NCBI GenBank assembly: GCA_963931925.1
Contig: OZ007571.1
Coordinates: 37,039,623 to 37,103,622 of the forward strand
Direction: 5' to 3'
From: Onchidella celtica
Lineage: Eukaryota > Mollusca > Gastropoda > Systellommatophora > Onchidiidae
Length of the DNA: 64,000 nt
Below, one piece after another: positions 22,233 to 34,505 of the stretch (position 1 is the first letter of the stretch; every line of letters begins with the position of its first letter). A program made the translations under genes and the position numbers. Below the pieces are notes generated by a model that saw only the letters and a program-made list of their open reading frames with translations, did not search any database and had not been told where the DNA came from.

Positions 22233-25200
22233 AATATCAATACGGGTTCCATACTTTCAACTCTTACGTAAGTTCTGTAAATGCCCACGAGATTGCACAT
22301 CATATCATTCACCATCATAGAAAAAAAACTGATTTGGGGTTTTTCTTTCGTTCTTTTATTTTCTTCTGTTTATTTTTTATTGTCTAACAGCATTTTACTG
22401 ATTGGCGCTGAAATCATAATGTACCGGTATGTAATTCAGCCAAGAGGCAAATGCCCAACTTTCTGTGGAACATCACGGCAGTATTCTAACATAATTACTT
22501 ATTGGGAAAACTCGTGCTTTCACCTGCTATACTTAACTTCTCCCTTTCTAGTGCAAGGCAGGTAAACATTGGGAAAAATAGTAAATTACAGATTGCGCAT
22601 AATGTTTCAATAAATGAATGATCCCCATTTGCTCTTTATGACCTCAGTACTTACTTCCACCAAACTAAAGTCTCATGCAAACACTGCTGTAACGTTACTT
22701 TCACCTGCTAGGCATCGTCCATCCCACCGCCCCCGCCCCCTTTAAAACATCGGTGAGATAGTGGAGATGAGCTTGTGTGCAGAAAAGGGATGATGTCGAC
22801 GGGCTGGCCTGTCAGACGGTTCAAAGACTGCCAAATACTCTGGCGGCTGTCCTCTAGGAATCATACTATAATTATGACAAAAACGCCTGGTTTCCTATAA
22901 AGCAAGACATGTTTTCGGCAGCGAATAAATGATGTAACAGTGCTTTATTGCAGTTTAACAAGTACCAACACATTCACCATTTTATCTTCAGAACGAGCAG
23001 GGCTGGGAAGATCTGAAGTAAATAAATTTACTGACAATGTTAATAATCCAGTAACAGATTTATTCCAGGTAACGCCGGGTTGCCCAGTTAGTAAAAAAAA
23101 AAAAATGTAAACAGTTCTACAAAAATTACCATACACATCAGTATAAGCAACTTACGTGACAACGACAATTCTGGAAACAGTTCACAGCGTTCCCTACAAA
23201 TTTAATCGACCACAGAACAAGCGAAGCCTGCACCTGTGCGAGCCTGACCAAGTGAAACGAGCGTTTTGTCTCTTATGGGTTGTTTTATGTTGATCATGAG
23301 TTCGAACGTCGTTTGAAGCTGGAAATTCTAGATGATTCACGAGAAATGAAACATAAAGATACACGATCTGGGGGTTGGGGCATGTTCATAATCATTCACT
23401 GAATTCTCGGATCCTCGGGCATTCCAAAAAAAAAAAAAAAAATGCAAAAAAAAAAATAAATGGATGTAATTAAATCGGCGTAATAGAATAACCAGAAAAG
23501 GGATTGTTTGCTTGATCTCAGAGGCCAAATAAAAGGTAAACCTCTATCATCTGTGATGGAAAATGGCCCTGGAAACTAAAGCTCTGCTGCCCGAATTGAA
23601 TATTGGTGCAAACATATCAAGGAGCGAATAGTTTTGGAACAAGTATTAGAACATAATCATGAGGACAAAGAAGCAGGTATTCGAATTCTAAAATGTTTAT
23701 GTCGTTCTCAGCTTACAATGATTGCAACGGATACTTCTTGTCATCGATCATTTTTTGTATGTATGTCAATACCGTGGGTGTTTCTGAGTAGTGGCAAGTG
23801 TGTGTCAGAATTAAAATCATTGATTTGTTTCACTTAACGTCACGGAAAACCTTGTGTTTCTTAGAAATTTTGAATTTTATTTCCTTTCCTCCGAAATTCT
23901 CAGGACCTATTATTTTTTGTTTTTCCCAAGAGTTTCATTTCTTCTTTTTGGATTCCGGCCAGTCTTTCAGAATGGGCATACTTAGCCACCGTGCCAAAAC
24001 TCAGATCTATGCGAGTGTGCATGTTCATCCGCCGTGCACTTGAAGAGAGGGGGATGGGGGGGGGGGGTTGCAAAACATTGTCAGCATCACAATTTTGATG
24101 AGTAAGTGCCATCGTCATAGTCATTCCTGTTATGACACACGTGGAGAGAAGCTGCTCTTAAAGCAATCTTCCATAATTCCAAGCCACAGTTATGCCAACG
24201 AGTGTCTTCAGACAGTCTGTAAAGAAAGGGCGACAATCACAGGAGTAATTTGAGGACCAACAGTCGTATGCCGAGGCCGTTGTGAGACAAAGATCTGTCA
24301 AAGCAAAAATACTCCACCTGGTACATGACTGTTGCAGTAAATTATAAGAATGTGAACACATGACAGATACAATCAAGAAAAGGGGTCTGGTTTTAATTGA
24401 TTTTGTTGTCATAGTAATCTTTTGATATAATATTTACTTTTTATTTTGAGAGGACTTTTGATGAAAGACAAAAGTGTAACGATATTTCCCCAGGACTTCT
24501 GTTTGGCACAAGCTGAAATTAACGGACAACAGATTCTTCCAAACAGTTCCGTTTCACAAGTGAACAATTGAAGCGGAGTCAGCTGATTTTGTTCTTCAAA
24601 CGAACAAACATTCCGAACACACTCATGTGTCCACATTTCATATCAATTCCTAAGCTTCGTAATGTTCAACGGTATCAATTTTGTTATGGACTGGCTTGTT
24701 ATTCAGTCCTAGTTCACTCAATAATGTCCAAAGCCTACACACGATTAAATCCAATTCAAGCTAAATATACCCTTGGATCGTTCCTTTGTAATGTGGTGTC
24801 TTATTGCAGCAATTTCCTTTCATGCATTATAAAATGACAAGCTTGTGTTATTGTGCCCGATTTCGAACAGCAAATTTGTTGCATGAGCTGTAAATTTCTA
24901 CCTATCATAAATTAGCAAATAACAAAACAAATGAACTCCTCTTTCATTTATCTGCCCGAGGCTGAGGAGGATCGGCTGTGACAACCTGTGGACGAAACAC
25001 GAGGGCTTCAACACCAGGAAAGCGTTTATGCAGATAAAGTTGGACAGTATAATGTAAGTTGCCTGCCTGTAATTCAGTAACAGTTAAAATGCTCCTCATA
25101 ATTCCTAAGGCGGAAGAAGCCCAGAATTCTGTTGCTTCCAGTGATAAAATCGTCACCAGATCTAACAATACTCTTGCATTAAGACTGCTTAATTAAGTAT

Positions 25201-25711
25201 ATGTGGACAAAATGTGATTTTAACATTTCAGTCTTGTCACTCTTGTACTACAAAGTGAAACGTTTAGCGCTGGACAAAGTATGGGAGGGCACACGACAAC
25301 TCTTACATGAAGTGTAAGAAACCACAGAACCAATGACATGTGGTACTCAACAGAAAAGCCGCAATTCCTTTATTAAGAGCAATAATTACTGTATGATCAG
25401 ATTGTAACCAGCTCCTGTTCAATTAAGCAGGGTTCTATGGTAATTGGGAGACAAATGAAAAAAACAACAACAACAAAAAACTTAAAAAGAATATACCCGT
25501 AGGCCCTAATTTTTGAGATATTTCATGTTTCACGCAGCCAATTAAAAAAAATATAGTTTTATTTTAATACTCCCAGCATTTCAAATGAAAGGCGTGGTTT
25601 TATTACAAAGGTCAGTAAGAATTGTTTGATGAGCGACAATAACTTTGATTTTGTGATTTTTCAAAACAGTGACATTTCTAACTGGCTCATATTTAAAAAA
25701 AAAAACATTTT
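22233..25711. other. Space between the divergent P450 genes
   Basis: About 3.5 kb separates the two start regions and should hold the non-coding first exons and promoters of both genes. Seen here are A/T homopolymers (23093-23105, 23426-23457), a poly-G run (24053-24067) and short open frames with no motif. No clear TATA pair or shared promoter block was found. Confidence 0.45.
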
Positions 25712-25738
25712 TCCTGCCATTTTCTCTTTTTAATCCAG
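25712..25738 (+). other. Splice acceptor of a 5' UTR intron (plus-strand P450)
   Basis: A T/C-rich tract ends TTTTTAATCCAG at 25738, 14 bases before the MEN start. The arrangement matches the divergent paralogue, which supports a shared ancestral 5' UTR intron. Confidence 0.65.
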
Positions 25739-25752
25739 ACAAATTGTCCATG

Positions 25753-27282
25753 ATGGAGAACGCAGTTTATTATTTCTTGATTCTCATCGTCACTGTTGTC
25801 GTCATTTCCTTGTGGAAAAAGATGCAAGGAGGAAAACACCCTGGAAAGCCAATACCAGGTCCGTCATTAATTGAAGGTATACGGACTGTCGCTAAGGGTG
25901 GCCGAGACAATACACTTCATTTAATGTTGCCGGCATGGGCAGAGAAGTATGGTGACATCATGGAAGTGGATTTGCTGCTGAGGAAAGCTGTTTTCATTAA
26001 CGACGCTGATACTTTCCGGCGCTTGGTGAAAGATGCTGAGCTGCGTGATTTTACCAACAATAGGCCTCCGAGCTTCTGCGCCAATTTTCATTTTGCAGGA
26101 GGGAAAGACCTTGCCTTTGCCAAAGTCGGGCCGGATCTACAGATGAAGCGAAAGGTTTTCCACAACATATTAAAATTTTACGGTGAAGGCAGGGAACAGT
26201 ATGAACAGCTATTTGTATCTTCTTTGGGCAAACTGACCAAAACTATGCTGGGCAAAGAAACAGTGGAGCTGACATCCTATCTCCAAAATTACGTACTGAG
26301 TTTGGTCGGTTTCTTGCTCACTGGGGACATGTCAGAGGAAGCTCAGAAAAAGCTCAATATCATACACACCTATAGTGAAGCTGGAAAGAAATTACTTGTA
26401 TTTGAGCACGAAACCTTTCTGACCCCTTTCCCATTCTTACGGCTGATCCCAGGTCTACGCTTCAAGCCCCTCCATGACGCCGTCTGTGCCGCTATAAAGA
26501 AACTGCATGATACATATTTCCACGCCATAAAGAAGACGTATGACCCAAGTTCAAAGAAAGGCATGGTGGAAGAGCTCATTGGTGTGCAGGGAGAGCTGCG
26601 AGATAAGAACGACCCTATTCAGTTTGACGACGAAACATTGAAAGTAATCATCCAGAACGTAGTTGGGGCAGCATATCTCACCACGAGTTCTACCTTAGCT
26701 AGTTTGTTCCTAAATCTCATCAAGAATCAAGATATTCAAGCTCGAGTTTACGAGGAAATCAAGACTGTTATAGGGGACTCCTCACCAAGCTTCCACCACC
26801 GTCAGGACATGCCATACACTGAGGCAACCATCCTTGAGACACTTCGTATTTCCAGTGGTTTGCCATTCCTCCTACATCACATGGTCACAAAGGACTTAGT
26901 ATTTGATGGATACTTTATTCCTAAATCAACCATCTTGATCATGAATGCTTGGCATAGTCATCACAGAGAAGACTTTTGGAAAGATCCTTTTGTTTTCAGA
27001 CCCGAAAGGTTTCTGGACTCGGACGGTCAACTCGTGGATACCAGCCACCCGCTTCGTACGAAACTGGTTCCATTTGGTACAGGTCGCCGTTCTTGCCCAG
27101 GTGAAACTTTTGGAAAGTCTCGTATGTTCCTGGTGACGACTTGTATCCTGCAAGCATTTCAAGTGCTGCCAGAAGAAGGATCGCCATTACCGTCAGCAGA
27201 TCCTAGGGATTGGGCTGGAGCGACGGTGCTCGCGCCCGACAATTACAAGTGCAAGATCAAGCCGCGAAAAGCTGCCCAGTGA
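25753..27282 (+). CDS. Cytochrome P450 (clan 2-like), divergent paralogue
   Basis: This protein of 509 residues aligns without gaps to the product of 20648-22174 and differs mainly by conservative changes. It has a signal-anchor at residues 5-20, the PGKPIPGP hinge, ETLR as ExxR (362-365), PERF (417-420) and the heme loop FGTGRRSCPG with cysteine 448. As in its paralogue, the I-helix is GAAYLTTS, with Leu309 replacing the usual acid, and the C-helix reads LQMKR with Leu129 in place of Trp. An adjacent ATG at 25750 would add one Met; 25753 is preferred because the paralogue starts MEN. A splice acceptor lies just upstream. The two genes are head to head and about 3.6 kb apart, the outcome of an inverted duplication. 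The gene appears intact. Substrate unknown. Confidence 0.92.
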   Translation: MENAVYYFLILIVTVVVISLWKKMQGGKHPGKPIPGPSLIEGIRTVAKGGRDNTLHLMLPAWAEKYGDIMEVDLLLRKAVFINDADTFRRLVKDAELRDFTNNRPPSFCANFHFAGGKDLAFAKVGPDLQMKRKVFHNILKFYGEGREQYEQLFVSSLGKLTKTMLGKETVELTSYLQNYVLSLVGFLLTGDMSEEAQKKLNIIHTYSEAGKKLLVFEHETFLTPFPFLRLIPGLRFKPLHDAVCAAIKKLHDTYFHAIKKTYDPSSKKGMVEELIGVQGELRDKNDPIQFDDETLKVIIQNVVGAAYLTTSSTLASLFLNLIKNQDIQARVYEEIKTVIGDSSPSFHHRQDMPYTEATILETLRISSGLPFLLHHMVTKDLVFDGYFIPKSTILIMNAWHSHHREDFWKDPFVFRPERFLDSDGQLVDTSHPLRTKLVPFGTGRRSCPGETFGKSRMFLVTTCILQAFQVLPEEGSPLPSADPRDWAGATVLAPDNYKCKIKPRKAAQ

Positions 27283-30200
27283 GTTAGTGAGCTTCTTTAG
27301 AACAATGCTTTCTAACGGGGGTTTCCGCGACAAAATATACAGGCCGTTGAAAATACACACAATCCGTATAGTGAAATTACAGTATTGCATAAAGATATAA
27401 TTATTTCTTATTCCACACTGAGCATAATAAGTTCTATTGACTTTCAGATTCATGTCGTTTTATTCCGTTGCCTCGGGTTGACCCATCGTTGTTGCTAGAT
27501 CCATGGAAACGAACCTGAAATATCATGGGGGAAATGAAACCGCCAGACATGGCTGTATAAGGGAACAGGTTTTAAAAAGTTAAGTTAGAACCACGCAACC
27601 ATTAGGAGAACAAAGAGCACAGTAACGGGTGTATTGGCAAATCGGTGAAAACTTGATCCCTATGAAAATGCCACGGGGCGCCGACCTTTATTTTCCATCA
27701 AGATATATGTATGTATTCTTGTTCTTATTTGTTTTCATAATACATGAAAAAAAAATGAAATGAAGATTTACTATTCTTGGTTTACCATTCTCATCATTTT
27801 TGACACGAAACTAACTTCATGTGGTCAGGCCTATTGCATGGCAGTCAATCATGAATGGTTTCGTGGCCAATCGAGCTGCCAGATCCACGCGGTCGATAGC
27901 CCAACAAACAACTGTCCTGAGACGTAAGCGGTGACAGAGGCGAGTTTTGCACTTTATTCAAAAGGTTCATCCACTTAAAAGCAGGTCCATTAGTTATTCA
28001 AGAGATGATATCATGCAAGCCAGGAGTGAAGTGAATTACTGTCACGAACATTCTACACTCCTGCAGTTTTCATGCCAATCAAGTCATGCAGAAATATAGC
28101 AACGGACTTCCACATAGGCTACGTCGCATACCTGAGTTGCGAGCACCAATTCTGGGACATCCGAGCAATATGGGAGAATACAAACGAAAGCGCATTTTAA
28201 TGATTTTATTTATTGTTTTCCAGAGCAACCACTCAACACATGCACACACACCCACACAAAAACACACGCCTCACACACACAAATTCACAATGCTAGAGGT
28301 TACTTACTTTTTTTGTTATTGTTGTTGTTTAGTGGTTTCTGCCAGGGATATTTAATCAGTTTAGCTGCCATATAATGAATATTAGCATAACACGTAGATT
28401 AATAATTGCCCATGTTTACGTTATGTGCACGTACATCTTCTCTAGCCTTTGGCAGTGGGGTTTATGCACTGGTCTTTTTTTTTTCATCCTTTGCAAAGAA
28501 TATATTTTGAAAAGAAATATTCTCATAATAATATAATCATGAATTGTTACCATCACTGTGCGTTTTTTGTTTTTTTCGAGTTTTAAAGTAACCTCTCTGA
28601 TTGTCGTAACTCTTCTCTCCGTACTTGTCATCATCTTTTATTACGTCTATACCAAAAACTAATCATTCGGGCTGTGTAGTGTACCTCTAGTGAGACTACG
28701 TATACTGCAGGTAGTTATGTAGGCTACAGAGCAAAGATGTAAGGCAAATTTTGGCGACCTTACTTCTTGTCTGTTCCATCTCCGTTTTCTGGAGAACATG
28801 AAATATTTTAGTATGTAGAAGAAGTATAACAAATGCGTTTCAAACGCGTTTTAGCACTTACCAAGTTGTTTCACAGTTCCGATCTACTCTTAACTCCTTA
28901 TCATAATCATTAGAGTTTCAAACGATTGTCGTAAAATTTCGCATTTGTGCAAAAAGTGGAGTTGCGACAAACAAGAACTAAGGTCGCGAATGTCTCATTT
29001 AAGTTGTTTTCTGTCACTATTCTAACCCGACGAGGCTTTCCGCCACCTGTGAATGGGCTCATTTGGAAGAGTATAATTGCATGTAATAAAGACTGTTGAG
29101 TTAGCGGGGGATAAAGAAAGATCTTGGATTCGTCTGTAGGGGCCTATATTGTACACGTAGGCCTATTTGTCAATCTGTCTCCATAGCATTTATTTTTCTG
29201 TCTCTTTTATGTGTGTTAATAGTTCATTCATTTGCTGAAATTAGCCTCATCTAACCGGATACAAAAGCGAGCAGGCATACACACGGATTGTCTGGAAATA
29301 ACACGCCCAAGTCAGCGTGTTACAGGATGATTTTTTTTTCGAACAAATTTAAGAATAAAAGAACACAAACAACAGGAACAACAACAACAACAACAAACGG
29401 CGACATTCCAATAAACATAACAATTTATACATGTACGTGTAGCAGTACTGAGACAAAAGATAAGGAAGTACGGCATTCTCAACAAAACACAGAAACACAA
29501 GAACGTTCTAAGTGATATTCAAAATTATTTCTTGACCGATAGACCTATTTCTTTTGCCGACATTGCAGTCATGGGACGAAAGAAAGTGTAAACAAAATGA
29601 ATACGGTAAACAAAGGAATAAAATAAATAAATAAATAAATAAATAAATACCACATTACACCACCACCAAAATGTTCAATATTCGAACGTTAACAATAAGA
29701 AACATCACACATGAAACCCATGATTCAGGCACGGAATAACAGTCGAGTGATTAAAACTGAACCAAACACTTTTTCATCAGAATTGTGAACATTTGAATAC
29801 ACGTATATATATAGCAAAGATAGACTGATGGATTGCAACAGGAACATGTATTATTGTGATGAGTAGGTCATACACTAACTAGGTACAAACTGTACATTTT
29901 GGTGTACAAAGTACAACCATTTTCCCCCTTCATTTTGCAGCAAGCTGAGAAATACATACATGTAGTTCGGAAAATATACATGACTCTATAGATACATGTA
30001 GGCCTACGTGTGGCGTCAAAGAAATCCCCACTCTTGAAACCCTCTATCTCTATCAGGAATCAAGAAGGCCAGTTTCAGGTAACTGGAGGCTCAAATAAGG
30101 GATCGTGAAACGTGGGTATACACCCCTGGCTAATTCATCACGTAATTATTTATAATGCATACAATGTATATGTGTGCGGGATTTAGAACTGGGCTCTATG

Positions 30201-31400
30201 AGATAATCCCATCGTTGTCATGTTTACACAAATCATAAATTTGGGATGGAAGGGGGGGGGGCGGGGGTGTCTGTGATCTGTTTACCAAGTCAACCTTTCT
30301 CAATTCATCATTTTCCTTTAACGAGCGCAAACATGACACCAAACAGCTACATCATTTTCGTTTAACAAAAGCAAACATGACACCAAACAGCTACAAAATA
30401 AACAAGTACCGGTACCGCTCTAATAATGCACAACTCTAACAAGTGGTCAAACCCCGTTGCCGTCTGCGTTGGGAAACACTATACTTGACTAGGTATAGTG
30501 ATCGTCAACAATGGTCGACAGCAGCAGTTGGTATTCACCTTCAGCGTCGTCTGTATGGACTTACGTGGCGATGAAAAGGGACGAACAGACAGGTGGTAGG
30601 TGGAGGAACAAGACAGAAAAGACGAAGAAAGTGGCTCAGTTTCATTTTCAAGGGGGACAAGCTGTTCGAGGTGTTCGTTTTTGCAAAGGAATTTAAAAAC
30701 ATCCCTTATGTACTGGAATCAAGAAATACATGTACATGTACTAACTTCTTTAAATGAACGAAAAGGCACTAAAACATCTCTGTAGCCTGATCAATATTAA
30801 ATAATATACTACTATGCAATTAAATTGTGCACCCCTTCCCTATTCCGTATGAGAAAAACTTCCCCTGACATTCCAATACACCCCATGCCCATTTGTTTAT
30901 TGTGTGTGGACATTTCCCCACTTTCCTACTACATGTACATGTTAGTGTGTCTTACTAAGAATTTTCTAAGTTTTAAAAATCCCCTGATCCTGACCGAAAT
31001 TCTACCAATACCTTTCTTCATGTCTTACCAATAAAAAAGTGTGCAGCCAGTTCGAAGGTATACATTTATAACATCAACAACAACTTTAATAAGTGTACAT
31101 ATTATCAGCCCAGTCGTAAATTCCTTATCACGCTCCGGGCCTCCAGGACAAGTAAAAAATGTTCTTGACACTTTTTAAAAAAAAATTTTGTAACGTGGAT
31201 TATCCTGTATAAAACTGAGTCACCAAGATAGTTGAGCGGTGGTTGATACGTTTCCAAATGACGACGACAAAAACCTACCACTTTACTAAGTCAGTGCAAG
31301 TAGGTCTATCTTAATAGGATCATGGTGAATTAACTGTATTTCATTGCAGCGGGAGTGGCTTAGGATAATTATGCTGTATTAACATTGGAGCAGAGCAGTA
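27283..31400. other. Intergenic region, no gene recognised
   Basis: Contents are simple sequence (CA-rich 28236-28282, AAC-rich 29377-29396, AAAT-rich 29618-29648), a poly-G run (30251-30267), and a short duplication of CAAACATGACACCAAACAGC at about 30328 and 30371. Open frames here are short and lack motifs. The region runs up to the left end of the large TIR element. Confidence 0.5.
29618..29648. repeat. AAAT microsatellite
   Basis: About seven to eight consecutive AAAT units. Confidence 0.9.
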
Positions 31401-32424
31401 CCGGTGTAACAGGCCAAAATATACCTCCCGCCCAGAATATACCCGAGGTTAAACTGGCCTAGCCCAGAATATATCCCGGGGTATATTCTGGGCTAGGCCA
31501 GTTTATACCCCGGGGTTACTTTGGGCTAGGCCAGACTATACCCCCCCCCAGTCCAGATTATACCCCCTACTTTTAAAAAAAAAAACAAGTCGAGACCACA
31601 GTTTATTTCAGCCTGTTCTTCATCACTGTCATCAGATATCATATTAATACAAACATGAACACATTCTTGACACCAACAAGTCATAAGGCAATTTAGAGAA
31701 AATAATAATAACAGTTTATTTCAGCCTTAGTTTACTTTGGTGTACATACATACATTCTCGACTCCTGTAAATCATGATACATTTTAGAAGGAACAAACAT
31801 GCATTAAAATGCATTGATATACAAAAGAGTTGAGTATCCATTCAAACTGACATGATTAGACTTCAGCATTAATTTCACTCGTGTGTGTTGATGATATTAT
31901 TATTATTATTATTATTATTTTGATAGCTGGTTAGACATGAGTAAAACATGCATTGTATTTTTTGTTACAATGATGTAGAGAGAAAAGGCCAGAAAAGAAC
32001 ACACAGAAAAAAAAACAAAAAAAACAATGATAATCCAACTGACAGATAGTGCAATTCCATCATCCAGCAGACATAAAACTAAATAGGCACTAAATGTTTG
32101 CGACTGATAAACTCCACCTGTCCAGATCCACTTGAAACGTTACAGAATGCTAACCAGTAATAATGATAACAATAAGAACACGAAATCATGTTATTTACTC
32201 TTGAAAATATCGTCATGGTGCTGCCAATATTGCCTAAGTCAGACTTAGGCAAAAATGGAATAAGGCCATTTTTAGACAAAGCTCATCTTCCCGCTCCTTC
32301 TGATCAAAAAAATTTTTTAAGGTGCCGCGCCATTTTTGAAAAAACCGCCATTTCTAATATTGCCCAACATAAACAATGGAGTTAGGCAGTCTTAACCCCA
32401 GAGCCAATACTGCCTAACTATGAG
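31401..32424 (+). repeat. Left terminal inverted repeat of the large element
   Basis: Outer 170 bases are built from repeated GGCTAGGCCAG and TATACCCC modules, partly palindromic. Then follow AT-rich sequence and a cluster of TTAGGCAATATTGG-type motifs at 32228-32415. It pairs with 41175-42161. Confidence 0.8.
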
Positions 32425-32525
32425 TTACTCCACCTGTCCAGATCCACTTGAAACGTTACAGAATGCTAACCAGTAATAATGATAACAATAAGAACACGAA
32501 ATCATGTTATTCACTCTTGAAAATA
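32105..32525 (+). repeat. Partial direct duplication within the left end
   Basis: The block from CCACCTGTCCAGATCC to TTGAAAATA at about 32114-32210 recurs at 32428-32525 with one difference in the part compared. In the second copy the following TCGTCATG appears only after the fold-back element, at 33678. Confidence 0.8.
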
Positions 32526-33675
32526 TAGAGAAATATAAATATCAGAATCATCATCATCATCTTGGAAATTGCAAAGATATGAGAGGGAGTGTAAAAATGG
32601 CAGCGTATGCCTACAAATCATTCTAGAATTTATAAGCAGCAATGTATGTGTATCAGCTATATATAAAAAACGTGTTAAATCTTTTCAAATATTCAAGTAA
32701 AACTGGACAGAAAGCTTTAGTGAAATAGCCTTGACAGTTGTGTAGGCCGATAGAGTAAGTCCACTGAGACAAAAGTAGTGCATTGTAAAAGGTAATTGGA
32801 TCTATAGCATGTTGAGGCAAAATTCAATGGATCATGTTACATTCACAGTATTTCTTATTAGTGAGTATCATTCTTTGATAGGTTATTTGTAGAAAGATAT
32901 ACATTTCATGTACATTACGGTTTAAGACACTGGATTAGTTTGCAAGGCTTTTGAAAGATTGAACCTATGTATTATAGTGGATAAGGGTATGTCACTCGCA
33001 AGTGAAATAATAATAATAAAAAAAAAAGACCTTGTCCGTCTTTACCTTCCTAAGCTTAACACGTCCCTTGCCAAGAGATTTAACAACTGTGTATTTGTAC
33101 ACAAAAAAATATTTAAAATGACTTCATTTTTATGAGTCCGTTAATTATTTCATCCATTGGGACTAAGTGTATGTCAGTGCCAAACAAACAGCACCGTGCA
33201 AAGTTTACTCAATGGCAACCAACTACAAAAACTACTACAACATGCCAACGAACGTGAGTGAAACTAATCCAGTGCCTTAAACCATGAGCTACATAAAATG
33301 TATACATTTCTACAAATACCTATCAAAGAATGATACTCACTAACAAGAAATACTGTTAATGTAACATGATCCATTGAATTTTGCCTCAACGTGCTATAGA
33401 TCTAATTACCTTTTACAGTGCACTACTTTTGTCTCTGTGGACTTACTCTGTCGGCCTACACAACTGTCAAGGCTATTTCACTAAAGCTTTCTATCCAGTT
33501 CTACTTGAATATTTGAAAAGATTTAACACATTTTTTATATATAGTTGATACACATACATTGCTGCTTATAAATTCTAGAATGATTTGTAGGCATACGCTG
33601 CCATTTTTACACTCCCTTTCATATCTTTGCAATTTCCAAGATGATGATGATGATTCTGATATTGATATTTCTCTA
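32526..33675. mobile_element. Fold-back MITE, arms of about 425 bp, TA target duplication
   Basis: The left arm (32526-32950) and right arm (33250-33675) are inverted copies with scattered mismatches around a loop of about 300 bp. Ends are TAGAGAAATAT and its complement. TA flanks both sides. The intact host sequence GAAAATATCGTCATG occurs at about 32203 and, inverted, at about 41392, giving two empty sites that fix the insertion point. No coding capacity. Confidence 0.85.
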
Positions 33676-34184
33676 TATCGTCATGTTGCTGCCAATATTG
33701 CTTAACTCATTTTTGACTTTTTGAGAAAATCAAATTTAAGTGATTGACAGCCACAAAACTAAACATTTAAACCAAAATATAGGCTTGTTCCTATTTAACA
33801 ACCATAATACTACTATGTGCATACTATTTTTTTTATTTCTCCTCAAAATTATGGGATATATATGATTTAGGCAATTTTGGCACATGAAAAACCTGAGTTG
33901 GGCAAAATTGGTTATTACGAAAATGAGTTAGGCAATCTTGACACACACAAAATCTGAGTTAGGCAACATTTTTGTTGACTTTGCAGAGTACTTTAGAGGA
34001 CACAATTTTCATTAATTATGTTTATTTTGACCACATACACTTACATACAGGCATCACCCAGACAAAGCCAACAGATTTTGAAAACATTTTAATTCTTTTA
34101 ATAAAACAATGCACATAAGGAGTCTTCCATTTTGCTCTTATTCTTTTCCATCTATGTCCATTATTAAACACCATTTTACGTAAA

Positions 34185-34481
34185 ATGAGAGAATGTTCAA
34201 GAACAACCAGTTTCATTCAATCAGAAATAAACAAATTACAAAAATTGAATTTACATAGGCAGCCAATCCTTTTCCTAGTTAAAAACTATTATGGACAGCT
34301 GTACACAAATAAAGACCCAGTGCAAAATACGAATGAAATTAGTGACGAAAATATCAGTTGTGACAACATGCCAAAATTAACAGCCGATCAAAAGGAAGAA
34401 TTAGAAAAAGAAATAACTTTGACTGAACTACGCTACATTTTAAAAAAGTATGAAAAACAACAACGGCACATAAATTTGTAG
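34185..34481 (+). pseudogene. Probable LINE fragment upstream of the RT domain
   Basis: The 98-residue frame contains YYGQLYTNKD and a KLTADQKEELEKEITLTELR segment. These resemble the linker before the reverse-transcriptase domain of many non-LTR elements, where a YxxLYT block is followed by an acidic EITLxEL helix. The RT core itself is absent, and the frame stops 24 bases before the LTR element. Homology is judged from pattern only. Confidence 0.4.
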
Positions 34482-34505
34482 GCATAAAATATATAACATT
34501 TCTTG

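Noticed and set aside
22175..22318. 48-codon N-terminal extension of the minus-strand P450
   Set aside because: It is low-complexity sequence running through a pyrimidine tract with a good acceptor. The paralogue has an unrelated extension, and MEN starts match in both.
24944..25168. 74-codon minus-strand frame between the P450s
   Set aside because: No domain, no splice partners and no similar frame elsewhere; treated as chance.
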